Source of the DNA: Flavobacteriales bacterium
GTDB taxonomy: Bacteria > Bacteroidota > Bacteroidia > Flavobacteriales_E > Vicingaceae
DNA: 64,000 bases
NCBI GenBank assembly: GCA_018608405.1
Contig: JABAZP010000036.1
Location: 1-64,000 of the forward strand
Reading direction: 5' to 3'
The notes below the pieces were generated by a model. The model searched no databases, was not told where the DNA came from, and saw only the letters and a program-made list of their open reading frames with translations. The position numbers and the translations under genes are program-made. Below are positions 36,273 to 45,682 of the stretch, in pieces; position 1 is the stretch's first letter, and each line of letters starts with the position of its first letter.

Positions 36273-39200
36273 ATGAAAGAACACATACTATCTATTGTAA
36301 CTATTTTATTTATAGGGTTTAATGCAAGCGCCCAAAATTTTCACGTTCAGGAAGATTTTAACAGTGCGACACTGCCAACTGGTTGGACCAATACTGCAGT
36401 TACCGGAACTACAGCCTGGAGTTTTGGACTCGATGGGTCTACAACCAATGCAGGGGTGAATAACCTGGATGGAACTTCAATGGCATTTTTTGATGATGAT
36501 AACCTGGGTGCAGGGGCTACCAATAACCGAGCAGATTTGTTAACACCGATTTTTAATAATGCAAGTTCCGTAAGCACGACCTTAGAGTTCGATTATAACT
36601 TTAGAGAGTTTTCCGGTCCTTTAGATAGTTTTATTGTTTCCGTTTTTGATGGTTCTAATTGGGTGGATGTTTTTTCCACTTCAGTAAATGACTGTGGAAA
36701 TTACCTCGGAGCATGTGCCAATAACTTTCCAACTGCTAATATTGATATTTCTGCGTATAACAACGCCAACTGTCAAGTTCGCTTTACTTATTTTGATGGT
36801 AATGATTGGGGTTGGTATGTAGGAATTGACAACGTAGTGATTTCCTCTCCGTTTCCAAACGATGTAGGAGTTTCGCAAATCGTAAACCCTACATCTTCTT
36901 GTGGATTATCATCTGCAGAAACCGTTCAAGTGCAAGTTAGAAACTTGGGGTCATCACCAGCTTCTAACTTTAGTGTGGTTATTGATACCAACGGAACGAT
37001 AGCGCATACAGAAACGATTACGGCTACAATTCCTGCAGGAGATTCACTATTATACACTTTTACGGGTACATTAGATATGTTAAATGTTGGATTTTATGAT
37101 TTAACAGCTTACACCATTCAAACAACAGACGGAAACAACGACAACGATTCTACAATTGTGCGTGTTGAGAACGAGCCAAACTTTGTTCCAACATATTCGG
37201 ACAATTTTGAAGCCATAGATAGATGGAAAGTCGATGGAGTAAATGCAAGTTGGCAACGAGGGGCTCCTTCGACTGCTAATTTTAATTCAGTTACTTCAGG
37301 AACCAATGCATACGTTACACGATTGAATGGAAATTACAACAACCAAGAGACGTCTTATTTATACTCTCCATGTTTCAATTTTAGTGGAGCAATTGGTGAT
37401 CCTATCCTGTCTTTTAACTTAAATCACAGAACTGAATCGGGTTTTGATCGATTAACTTTTGAAGCGTCAACAGATGGAGGCGTTACTTGGAGCACAGTTA
37501 ATGCAGGTGGTGTGAACCCGTCGAACTGGTTTACAACTGGAGCACCATATTGGGAAGGAAGTAGCGGAGGATGGATTCCTGTGGAGAATGTCTTGACAGG
37601 CTTTGCAAATCAAAGTTCTGTAAACTTTAGATTTAAGTTTAATTCGGACGGTAGTGTTAGTCAAGAAGGAGCCATGATTGATGACTTCTCTGTGCGCTAC
37701 CCACAACCTTTTGATGCAAGTGCAAATGTAATTACTTATCCAAGTCAAAATGGGGCCCCTATATGTGGGTATGCAACTGAAGATGTTATTGTAGAGATAG
37801 AAAATAAAGGTGCGAGCCCTTTAGATACTATCTTTATGTTTTACAGAGTGGATAACCTTCCTGTTGTAAATGATACACTAGTTGGACCGTTATTGCCAAA
37901 TTCGCTTATAAACTTTGCTTTCTCTCAAAAAGCAGATTTCAGTCAACAGCGAAGTTATACATTGAGCGTTTGGGCGTCTGCGGCAAATGATGGATTTAAT
38001 CCAAATGATAGTTTGCTGAACAGAACAATAACTGGAGGACCTGCATCAACCTCTTTAACTTTACCAGTTTTTGAAAACTTTGACGGTTTTGGATGGGTAA
38101 GAGGTGCTCCATTTAATGGAGCTGGCTCTCTAATTCCATTTCCTTGGACGAGAACAGTTCCACAACCGAATCTTACTTGGAATCCTTGGAATAATGCCAC
38201 AGGTTCCGTGAATACCGGCCCTACAGTGGCTCACTCTCCACCAAATTTCATGTACTTAGAGACATCAACTGGAGCGAGTACAGTTCCGGCTTATTTAGAA
38301 TCTCCATGTATTAATCTAGGAAATGCATCTGGAGCAATTATGGAATTCTGGTACCATAAATATGGTGCTGATATGGGTGACCTTTTGGTTGAGATAAATG
38401 ATGGTTCGAGTTGGATTCAAGTACTAAGAATAAATGGACAAACACAAACAACTTCTGGAGCGCCTTGGTTAAAGGCTTCGGTAAATTTAAATCAGTATGC
38501 TGGGCGGCGGATTAAAGTTCGATTCGGAGGTATACGTGGAGCTTCTTTTAGGAGTGATATGGCCATTGATGACGTAGAAATTTTTGAACCAATTCCTCAA
38601 GACGGTAAAATGTCAGCTTTAATATCTCCAGTTTCTGGTTGTACGCCTTCTGGAACAATCACAGTTGAAGTTGAAAACTTTGGTTCAGCGCCGCTAACAA
38701 ATGTGCCAGTTGCTATAAGTATTGATAACGGAACTGTTTTTAGAGATACTGTTCCGGGAACTCTTGCTCCTGGAAATAAGATAAATCACACATTTCCTTT
38801 CACAGCTAACTTTTCAACAAAAGGGCAAACGTATAGTATTGCAGTTTGGACGGAAGTGTTAGGTGATTCGAATTTATTTAATGATCGATTGACAGTAGAT
38901 GTCACGAACTTTACGAGAGAAACGAGCTACGTAGAAGATTTTGAAGGTTTTGTAGCAGATCCTGGTTGTTTTGGGGTAAATGATGCAGATGTATTAGGTG
39001 CAGGATGGTCAATGAACTCCATCGGTCAAGGTGAATGGCACGTTCAAGACATGACCGTTTGTGCGGGTACACCGGGCTTTGGAACAGGACCTAACTCAGA
39101 TCATACCAAGGGTAACGGAATATTCATGTACTTGGATGGTAACAGTGGTGAAGGCCGCTTAGAATCTCCATGTCTAGACTTTAAAAGCAGAGCTGGGGCA

Positions 39201-42200
39201 GCCATGCGTTTCTGGTACCACAAGTTTGGTGTTGGTATGAGTACGCTGTTTGTTGATGTTTTCGCAGACGGTGTATGGAATAACGGGGTTTTCTCTATTC
39301 CAGGGCAAACGCAAACCTCAGAAGGAGCACCGTGGTTAGAAGCCGTGGCAAAGTTTAATCAATTTGGAGGCAAAGACATAAAAGTAAGATTTAGAGGAAC
39401 TGCAGGGTTTAGAAATGAAATGGCAATTGACGATATCTCATTTTTTGCGCCTTTTGGAAAGGATGCTCGAATGTTAGCAGTTACAGGTCCAGAATCAGGT
39501 TGTAACATTAATGGAGCTTCTTTAATTAGCGTAGAAATTGACAACTTTGGAGTGGAAACGTTGAATTCAAACTTAGATTCATTGTTGTTGTATTATCAAA
39601 TTGATAATTTTCCTCCAGTGAGAGATACATTTGATGCAGCATTGCCTTCTGAGCAATCAGCATTCTTTACATTCACGCAACCGGCAGATTTATCAATTCC
39701 TGGTAAAACGTATTTTGTAAAAGCATGGACTGCTCAAATTGGTGAGGAAGACGTAACAAACGATACATTGTTTAATCACAAAATATTTAACCAGACTAAA
39801 TCGACCAACTATTTCGAAAACTTCGAAACGTTTAGAGATGCAAATTGTGACCAATTGTTAGGTCAAGTGCTGCAGCAAGGTTGGGCAGAAACATCAACAA
39901 GCACACATACGTGGCAAGTTCAATCTTCTCTTTGTGGTAAAGGGGCGTTAACAACTCCTACATCTAATACCGGACCTCAAGGAGATAGAACAACAGGAAG
40001 CGGAATGTTTATGTACACAGAAGCAGATGGCAGTGGTACGGCAACCTTCGAATCTCCTTGTATTGACTTAACAAACAATACAAATCCAAGATTCAGTTTC
40101 TTCTACCATAAATATGGTGGAAACATGAACGACCTTTCTGTTGACGTTTTATTCAACGGAAACTGGGTAAATGGCGTTGGTAGTGTACAGGGTCAAACTC
40201 AAACTTCCGCTACGTCAGTTTGGAAGAATTTAGCTGTAGATCTTTCACCTTATATAGGTGGATTAGTTCAGGTGAGATTTAGATCTGTTAAAGTTGGTTT
40301 CGGTACTCGAAGCGACATGGCAATTGATGACGTATTCTTATATGAAGCGATACCAAATGATGCAGGGATAACAGAAGTTATTCAGCCGACAGGAGACGCT
40401 TGTGGCCTGACTACAGGTAATGTTGTTGTGACCGTTCAAAACTTCGGAACAGCAGCAATTACTCCTGGTCAGTTAATTGTTCAATACAACAATAACGGTG
40501 GACCTTACGAGTCGGATACAATTCAGCAAACGATAGCTGCAGGAACGAGTTTAAACTACACGTTTACTACTCCTGTAGATCTTTCAAATCCTGGTAAGCA
40601 ATTAATTTATGCAAGAACAATTTTGGCAAACGATACGTTGCCGCAAAATGATTTTGCTTCAACAACGGTAATTAACAGACAGCCGGGAATTCCAAGATAT
40701 ACGCAAGACTTTGAGGAATTAGTTCAAGGTGGCAATTACAACCAAGATCAGTTGAAAGGCTTTACAAGATTTCCTGCAACAGGTGGTCCGGGGGTGTTCA
40801 TGTGGCACGTGGTTTCAGGAGCTGCTCCATACATTGATGGTCAGCCACCTATGCCTCCAGGTCCCCCAACAGGTCCTTCAGGAGATCATACCTTTTCTAC
40901 AAACAGAGAAAATGGCGACGGAACATACATGTTGTTGGAAACTGACTTAAAACAGCTTCTAGCGCCAATACCACCGGCAATTCCTGATGCTTGGTTCGAA
41001 TTACCGTGCAGCCCAATGGACTTTACTACTTCTAAAAATGGAAGCATACTCTTATCGTACTGGTATCACTTTTTTGGACCACAAACAGGTGCATTATTTG
41101 TGGACGTTCACAACGGTACCAACTGGGTGCTAGGGGTAGACGTAATTAGAGGTCAACAGCAGGCAGACGATACAGAGCCATGGTTGCAACGTAAAGTAGT
41201 ATTGGATCGATTTAATGGCTTGAACGCAGTACGTATTAGATTGCGTGCAGAAACCGGGTACATGGGAAATCCTGGTGATGGCCGTGGAGGAGACATGGGA
41301 GTGGATGACATTGAGATTCTAGATAGAGCGAAGAAAGATGCTGCGGCATTCTCTTTAATTGATCCAGGTTCAGATTGTGCGTTGACTGCATCGGAGCGTT
41401 TTAGAATTAGAGTTCAAAACTTAGGAACGGATGATATTTTAAACCTAAACTTAGGGTATCAAATTATCTTTACACCTTACGGTGGTTCCCCTCAAGTGTT
41501 AGCAACAGTGAGAGACTCTTCAATTGGTCAAACCATTGTGCCTCTTGCATTCTTTGATTTCTCTTTCCAAAATATTGATATGTCAAATCCTGGAAAGTAT
41601 TTCATCAAATACTGGACAGAATATAGAGGAGATGAGCATTTGTTTAACGACACGTTAACAGAGTTAATTACAAATACGGCACGACCATTTCCTAGTTGTG
41701 ATGACTTTAGTGATTTAGTTTCAGGTCATATTGCAAAAGACTTTAAAGACGGAGTTTTACCGAATGACTGGGAAGCAAACACTCAAGCTTACTCTTGGGT
41801 AGCAACTGTAGAAGGTGAAGTGCCTGATTTGAAAGGGCACACTGGTGGATTAAATGACGTGTTCATGTATGCGGAAGACCCAGCGCCTTATGCAGGTGAA
41901 GCTCGAATGGAGTCTCCTTGTTGGGATTTGAATAATACACCAGCCGCGAACTTAGAATTCTGGTACATTATGCCATCAGCTTCTGGACAGTTGGAAATAG
42001 GAGTAAACCAAAATGGTGGAGGATTTTTACCGATTGATACCATTAAGGGAGTAGAAGGTGTTGCTCGAACGTGGAGAAAATATGAAGCTGTTTTGGCAGA
42101 CTTTGTTGGAGCGAATGTTCAAGTTCAATTTAGAGCATTCCAGCCAGGAGGTACGTACTATGCCATAGATGACGTGTGCATTGTTCGTCCGGAGCCACAG

Positions 42201-44774
42201 CAAATGTTATTTAACGAATTTGTTAACCCATTCCCTGGAAGATGTTTTTACAGTGACTCTGAGCGAGTTTCAATTCGTGTGCGAAACATAGGAATTGATA
42301 GAATTGACTCTTTCCAAGTGGTGATTGCATTAGATGAAGACATTATTGGTAACCCAAGAGGAAGTAATGGTTTTAGAGACACGATTATGGTAAGACCGGG
42401 CGCAGCTCCACCATTCTTTAACCCAGGCGAGTTGTATACATTTACCATTAACGATCCGAGGTTTATATTAGATTTATCTGCATACAAGGATTATTACCTG
42501 CATGCTTGGTTACTTTTAGACGGTGATAAGGACACAACCAATAACGTGAGGATAGATTACCAAATCACGCATGGTGACCCTGAAGATTTACCATATATCG
42601 TAGATTTTGAAGACCCTGCAAACCCTTTACGCTATGGCCGTTTGGTTGGTAATCCAACTCAAGATGGTTTTGATTGGTGTCTAGACGGAAATGGCTTCCC
42701 GCTTCCTGCTTGGGCTTGTGACCGACGTGGGGTAACTGGACCGGAATTGGACCACACTTTAGGACCTGTGGATACAACTGGACATGTGCTGCAAGCTAAT
42801 TCAGCAGCGGGGGTTCTAGGCGATTTAATTGGTTATGAATCTCCATGTGTTACCTTAATTGGCACACAAGCTCCAGAAATGAAGTTCTGGTACCACATGT
42901 TTGGTTTTGATATGGGTAGCTTGTATTTGCAAATTAATGATGACTTCGGTTGGGTTACCGTTTTAACATTGGTTGGACAAGATCCGGATCAGCGAATAAA
43001 TGGAAGAACGCCGTGGAAATCTAGAATTGTTGATTTAAGTGCTTACCGTGGTAAAGTTGTTCGATACAGGTTTATTGCTGAGAGAGGAGATCAATACGCT
43101 GGTAATATGGCAATTGACGATATTTCAGTGTATGATGCCGCTGCAATTGATATTTCTCCGGTTGGTTTGAATGAGCCCAATACAGATTCTACCTACTGTT
43201 ACTCCGCTAACAATCCATTGAAAATAGATGTGATTAACAACGGTTCAGATTCGCTAAACTTTGAAACTGACACGGTTTGTTTAACCGCTATTGTTTTCAA
43301 GGATAATCAAGGAGATGGTAATTTCGTTTCTCTTGATACCTTAACACGTTGTGTTGGAACTAATGAATGGTTAGATGATAATGGTCTCCCAGTTCCATTG
43401 CCAAGGGATTCAATTATAACCTTAACAATGGATAGTGCCTTTGACATGTCTGATACTGGTAGTTTCTACCGTTTTGTTATTATTGCTGAAGTCGATGGTG
43501 ATTTGATTAAGTCCAATGATATTAAAACGAATATCATTATTAAATCTCAACGAAAAATAGGTGAAATTGTAGCGGTACTGCCAAATGATACCATTTGTTT
43601 CGGAGACCCTGTGTTAGTCGCCGTGAGAAATCAATTCGGTGCCGTGCGTTGGGAAGAAAGTCAGATACGTAATGACGGTTCAACATTTGGATTCTTTATT
43701 GGTCAGTCAACTCCGTTTAACAGGCCAAACTATCTAGCATTCTTGTCAGACTCAACGACAGATATTAGAGCTAGACTTTGTCCGCAGTTGTTTATTTCGG
43801 AAGGTATAGACGAAACAACCGATTCGGTCAGAGTTGAAGTGGTTAAACCATACCGTGCCCTATCGTTTGATAGTGAGCGTTGTGAAAATGACCCTGAGAA
43901 CGATACGATGAAGATTCAAGTGCAGCCAAACATTACGGGTGTAAACTATTACACTAGTTTGACCGCGTTGAACGCTGAGGCTGAGCTAAGGTTGCCATTG
44001 TCGTTAGACTATGCCTTGAAAACAAGGTTGACAGAAACGGATACCTTCTACGTAGAGACGTTGATTGATATTCCAAACATTTTACCTTCAGGTTTATTCT
44101 GTAAATCAATACAGAAAGTTCCTGTAATTCGTACAATTCACACGGCACCTACAGCCAGATCGTTCCCTACCGATACGGTGGTGTACTGTGGTCCAGGTTC
44201 AGGTTCAATCTTAAACCAAGGAGATGTGTTTACGGTAGATCCAGGTCCACTAGATGCAAATGGTATTCCGGTAAGACAGGACACTTACTCATGGGACTTT
44301 ACTGTTGTAGATGCTGGAGGTACACGGGTTGTTCGAGATACTGTGAATACACAATCGTTTGCGGTTGATCCTTGGAGAATGGACGTTACTAGAGGGGGTA
44401 GTTATTACAAAATTTCAGTTGACGTTCAAACCGACGAAGGGTGTGAGTTTAACCCGGGAACAGTTACGGATATTTACATCAAAGTGCTAGACGACTGTAC
44501 AGTTGGATTACAAGAAAGTGGTCAGTTGGGAGCCTTGGATATATTCCCTAACCCTGTTTCAGACGTATTAACGATTAACCAAAGCTCTGTTGAAATTTAC
44601 AATGGATCAATCTTCTTACTTTCTGCTGAAGGTAGGTTGATAGAATCGCTTGAAGAGTTAACCTTTGGTCAATTGAATCAGCAAATTGATATGAGTAAAT
44701 TACCGAAAGGAGTCTACTTCATAAAAATTGAAACGGACAAAGGAACAACAGTTCGCAAGGTTGTGAAAAGCTAG
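36273..44774 (+). CDS. giant T9SS-secreted protein with eight anchor-J modules (2833 aa)
   Basis: The signal peptide (about residues 1-20, ending ASAQ) is followed by eight MAM/choice-of-anchor J modules. Each closes on an IDD-type motif, near residues 182, 467, 762, 1049, 1348, 1674, 1962 and 2278. Modules 3-8 share the phrases ESPC, FWYHKFG or similar, VRFR and MAIDD. Each is followed by a CARDB/Ig-like domain beginning near a P.SGC motif. Residues of about 2300-2740 hold further Ig/PKD-like domains. A T9SS sorting domain ends the chain (about 2752-2833, IFPNPVSDVLTI ... GVYFIKIETDKGTTVRKVVKS). The regular roughly 300-residue period points to a long fibrous surface protein. There is no catalytic motif and the ligand is unknown. 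Confidence 0.86.
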   Translation: MKEHILSIVTILFIGFNASAQNFHVQEDFNSATLPTGWTNTAVTGTTAWSFGLDGSTTNAGVNNLDGTSMAFFDDDNLGAGATNNRADLLTPIFNNASSVSTTLEFDYNFREFSGPLDSFIVSVFDGSNWVDVFSTSVNDCGNYLGACANNFPTANIDISAYNNANCQVRFTYFDGNDWGWYVGIDNVVISSPFPNDVGVSQIVNPTSSCGLSSAETVQVQVRNLGSSPASNFSVVIDTNGTIAHTETITATIPAGDSLLYTFTGTLDMLNVGFYDLTAYTIQTTDGNNDNDSTIVRVENEPNFVPTYSDNFEAIDRWKVDGVNASWQRGAPSTANFNSVTSGTNAYVTRLNGNYNNQETSYLYSPCFNFSGAIGDPILSFNLNHRTESGFDRLTFEASTDGGVTWSTVNAGGVNPSNWFTTGAPYWEGSSGGWIPVENVLTGFANQSSVNFRFKFNSDGSVSQEGAMIDDFSVRYPQPFDASANVITYPSQNGAPICGYATEDVIVEIENKGASPLDTIFMFYRVDNLPVVNDTLVGPLLPNSLINFAFSQKADFSQQRSYTLSVWASAANDGFNPNDSLLNRTITGGPASTSLTLPVFENFDGFGWVRGAPFNGAGSLIPFPWTRTVPQPNLTWNPWNNATGSVNTGPTVAHSPPNFMYLETSTGASTVPAYLESPCINLGNASGAIMEFWYHKYGADMGDLLVEINDGSSWIQVLRINGQTQTTSGAPWLKASVNLNQYAGRRIKVRFGGIRGASFRSDMAIDDVEIFEPIPQDGKMSALISPVSGCTPSGTITVEVENFGSAPLTNVPVAISIDNGTVFRDTVPGTLAPGNKINHTFPFTANFSTKGQTYSIAVWTEVLGDSNLFNDRLTVDVTNFTRETSYVEDFEGFVADPGCFGVNDADVLGAGWSMNSIGQGEWHVQDMTVCAGTPGFGTGPNSDHTKGNGIFMYLDGNSGEGRLESPCLDFKSRAGAAMRFWYHKFGVGMSTLFVDVFADGVWNNGVFSIPGQTQTSEGAPWLEAVAKFNQFGGKDIKVRFRGTAGFRNEMAIDDISFFAPFGKDARMLAVTGPESGCNINGASLISVEIDNFGVETLNSNLDSLLLYYQIDNFPPVRDTFDAALPSEQSAFFTFTQPADLSIPGKTYFVKAWTAQIGEEDVTNDTLFNHKIFNQTKSTNYFENFETFRDANCDQLLGQVLQQGWAETSTSTHTWQVQSSLCGKGALTTPTSNTGPQGDRTTGSGMFMYTEADGSGTATFESPCIDLTNNTNPRFSFFYHKYGGNMNDLSVDVLFNGNWVNGVGSVQGQTQTSATSVWKNLAVDLSPYIGGLVQVRFRSVKVGFGTRSDMAIDDVFLYEAIPNDAGITEVIQPTGDACGLTTGNVVVTVQNFGTAAITPGQLIVQYNNNGGPYESDTIQQTIAAGTSLNYTFTTPVDLSNPGKQLIYARTILANDTLPQNDFASTTVINRQPGIPRYTQDFEELVQGGNYNQDQLKGFTRFPATGGPGVFMWHVVSGAAPYIDGQPPMPPGPPTGPSGDHTFSTNRENGDGTYMLLETDLKQLLAPIPPAIPDAWFELPCSPMDFTTSKNGSILLSYWYHFFGPQTGALFVDVHNGTNWVLGVDVIRGQQQADDTEPWLQRKVVLDRFNGLNAVRIRLRAETGYMGNPGDGRGGDMGVDDIEILDRAKKDAAAFSLIDPGSDCALTASERFRIRVQNLGTDDILNLNLGYQIIFTPYGGSPQVLATVRDSSIGQTIVPLAFFDFSFQNIDMSNPGKYFIKYWTEYRGDEHLFNDTLTELITNTARPFPSCDDFSDLVSGHIAKDFKDGVLPNDWEANTQAYSWVATVEGEVPDLKGHTGGLNDVFMYAEDPAPYAGEARMESPCWDLNNTPAANLEFWYIMPSASGQLEIGVNQNGGGFLPIDTIKGVEGVARTWRKYEAVLADFVGANVQVQFRAFQPGGTYYAIDDVCIVRPEPQQMLFNEFVNPFPGRCFYSDSERVSIRVRNIGIDRIDSFQVVIALDEDIIGNPRGSNGFRDTIMVRPGAAPPFFNPGELYTFTINDPRFILDLSAYKDYYLHAWLLLDGDKDTTNNVRIDYQITHGDPEDLPYIVDFEDPANPLRYGRLVGNPTQDGFDWCLDGNGFPLPAWACDRRGVTGPELDHTLGPVDTTGHVLQANSAAGVLGDLIGYESPCVTLIGTQAPEMKFWYHMFGFDMGSLYLQINDDFGWVTVLTLVGQDPDQRINGRTPWKSRIVDLSAYRGKVVRYRFIAERGDQYAGNMAIDDISVYDAAAIDISPVGLNEPNTDSTYCYSANNPLKIDVINNGSDSLNFETDTVCLTAIVFKDNQGDGNFVSLDTLTRCVGTNEWLDDNGLPVPLPRDSIITLTMDSAFDMSDTGSFYRFVIIAEVDGDLIKSNDIKTNIIIKSQRKIGEIVAVLPNDTICFGDPVLVAVRNQFGAVRWEESQIRNDGSTFGFFIGQSTPFNRPNYLAFLSDSTTDIRARLCPQLFISEGIDETTDSVRVEVVKPYRALSFDSERCENDPENDTMKIQVQPNITGVNYYTSLTALNAEAELRLPLSLDYALKTRLTETDTFYVETLIDIPNILPSGLFCKSIQKVPVIRTIHTAPTARSFPTDTVVYCGPGSGSILNQGDVFTVDPGPLDANGIPVRQDTYSWDFTVVDAGGTRVVRDTVNTQSFAVDPWRMDVTRGGSYYKISVDVQTDEGCEFNPGTVTDIYIKVLDDCTVGLQESGQLGALDIFPNPVSDVLTINQSSVEIYNGSIFLLSAEGRLIESLEELTFGQLNQQIDMSKLPKGVYFIKIETDKGTTVRKVVKS

Positions 44775-44797
44775 ATAATCATTAACTAGAAAAGTGC

Positions 44798-44831
44798 AAA
44801 GGGCAATAAATTTATTTATTGCCCTTTTTTT
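44798..44831 (+). terminator. terminator of the 2833-aa gene
   Basis: A perfect 13-bp stem (AAAGGGCAATAAA/TTTATTGCCCTTT) with a TTTA loop is followed by T residues. Confidence 0.9.
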
Positions 44832-44890
44832 GTTAAAAAATTAATAAGATATCGTTAATAATGTCTAATTTCTTTAATTGTAAATATATT

Positions 44891-44912
44891 ATTAACCAAA
44901 ATTTTAAATATG
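44891..44912 (+). promoter_or_regulatory. second copy of the conserved secreted-protein leader
   Basis: It matches the leader at 199-220 in 21 of 22 positions, ending in the start codon of the short secreted gene. The similarity stops just upstream, so the leader itself is conserved rather than a whole duplicated promoter. Confidence 0.5.
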
Positions 44913-45284
44913 AAGAAGTTCAACTTATTCATTACTTTAATGTTATTAACTGTATTGGCCAGTTTCGGTCAATTTACAGTAACTACTGTTCCGCCATTGG
45001 CTGGTACGAATGGCAATGCTGGAGTAACATTTGGAGTAACGAGCACACAAACAATTTTGATCGATACTATTTATTGTACGTTCACGGGAACTGGTACCAC
45101 CGAAATATGGGTTACCACAACGGATTTAACAGGTCCACCAACTATTACAACCGCAAACGGTTGGACAAACTTAGGAACGGCTACAATCGCGACGGCTACA
45201 GCTTTTGGTAGCGTAGTTGCAATTCCCCTGAATTTGGGTTATACGGTGCTGCCTACTCAAAACTATAGGTTTGCCGTTAATTGA
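44910..45284 (+). CDS. short secreted protein, probably the 5' remnant of a larger gene
   Basis: 124 residues with an obvious signal peptide (MKKFNLFITLMLLTVLASFGQ). The mature part is T- and G-rich and beta-like (TILIDTIYCTFTGTGTTEIWV and similar phrases), resembling the first domain of large Bacteroidetes secreted proteins. The frame ends abruptly at a TGA after NYRFAVN, in the middle of what looks like a beta-strand. There is no T9SS sorting domain and no further domains, and the following 340 bases carry no continuation. It shares its leader with the 2065-residue giant. It could be a functional small secreted protein, but truncation by deletion is likelier. Confidence 0.6.
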   Translation: MKKFNLFITLMLLTVLASFGQFTVTTVPPLAGTNGNAGVTFGVTSTQTILIDTIYCTFTGTGTTEIWVTTTDLTGPPTITTANGWTNLGTATIATATAFGSVVAIPLNLGYTVLPTQNYRFAVN

Positions 45285-45628
45285 TTTGTTCTTTTATCTG
45301 TGTTCTTTTCCATGATCACAGAGCAGAGCGTGCAAAATGGAAATCAGAAGTTAGCTAGCAAGGAGAGATTTAATAACCACCTTTCAGGTTTCAAAACTGT
45401 ATGGTGGTTAAAGTTTAAACGTAATTTAAGTTTATACCGGAACATCTTTGATTGACAAGCTAGGGGAAGTCAATAATTCGAAACACTCAGCTTGATAAGC
45501 TAAATCAGAGGGAATTAATTTCACGTGAGTTCGACCTAATGTACATTAGTTCCGGTAATCTTTTCCAAAGTTCTAAATTTTGGAAAATATTTAAGAAAAG
45601 GTATAACAGACTGCAAAAAAAATGGCAC
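45285..45628. other. gene-less region with inverted repeats
   Basis: No open frame of note. Visible structures are TAACCACC/GGTGGTTA (45374-45381 and 45403-45410), TACCGGAAC/GTTCCGGTA (45435-45443 and 45549-45557) and the palindrome CTAATGTACATTAG (45536-45549). The pattern could be the residue of a small mobile or miniature element associated with truncation of the upstream gene, but no transposase fragment was recognised. Confidence 0.5.
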
Positions 45629-45661
45629 AAAAAAACCACCAAGCTTCTGCTTGATGGTTTT
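45629..45661 (-). terminator. terminator of the fad operon
   Basis: On the minus strand AAACCATCAAGC pairs with GCTTGGTGGTTT (one mismatch) around an AGAA loop and is followed by TTTTG. It lies just after the acyl-CoA dehydrogenase stop. Confidence 0.8.
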
Positions 45662-45682
45662 ACCGTTTAGTAAACTACAGGT

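Noticed and set aside
44861-45211. 116-codon frame overlapping the short secreted gene
   Set aside because: The overlapping frame at 44910 has a textbook signal peptide and the conserved leader; this one is N- and Y-rich noise.
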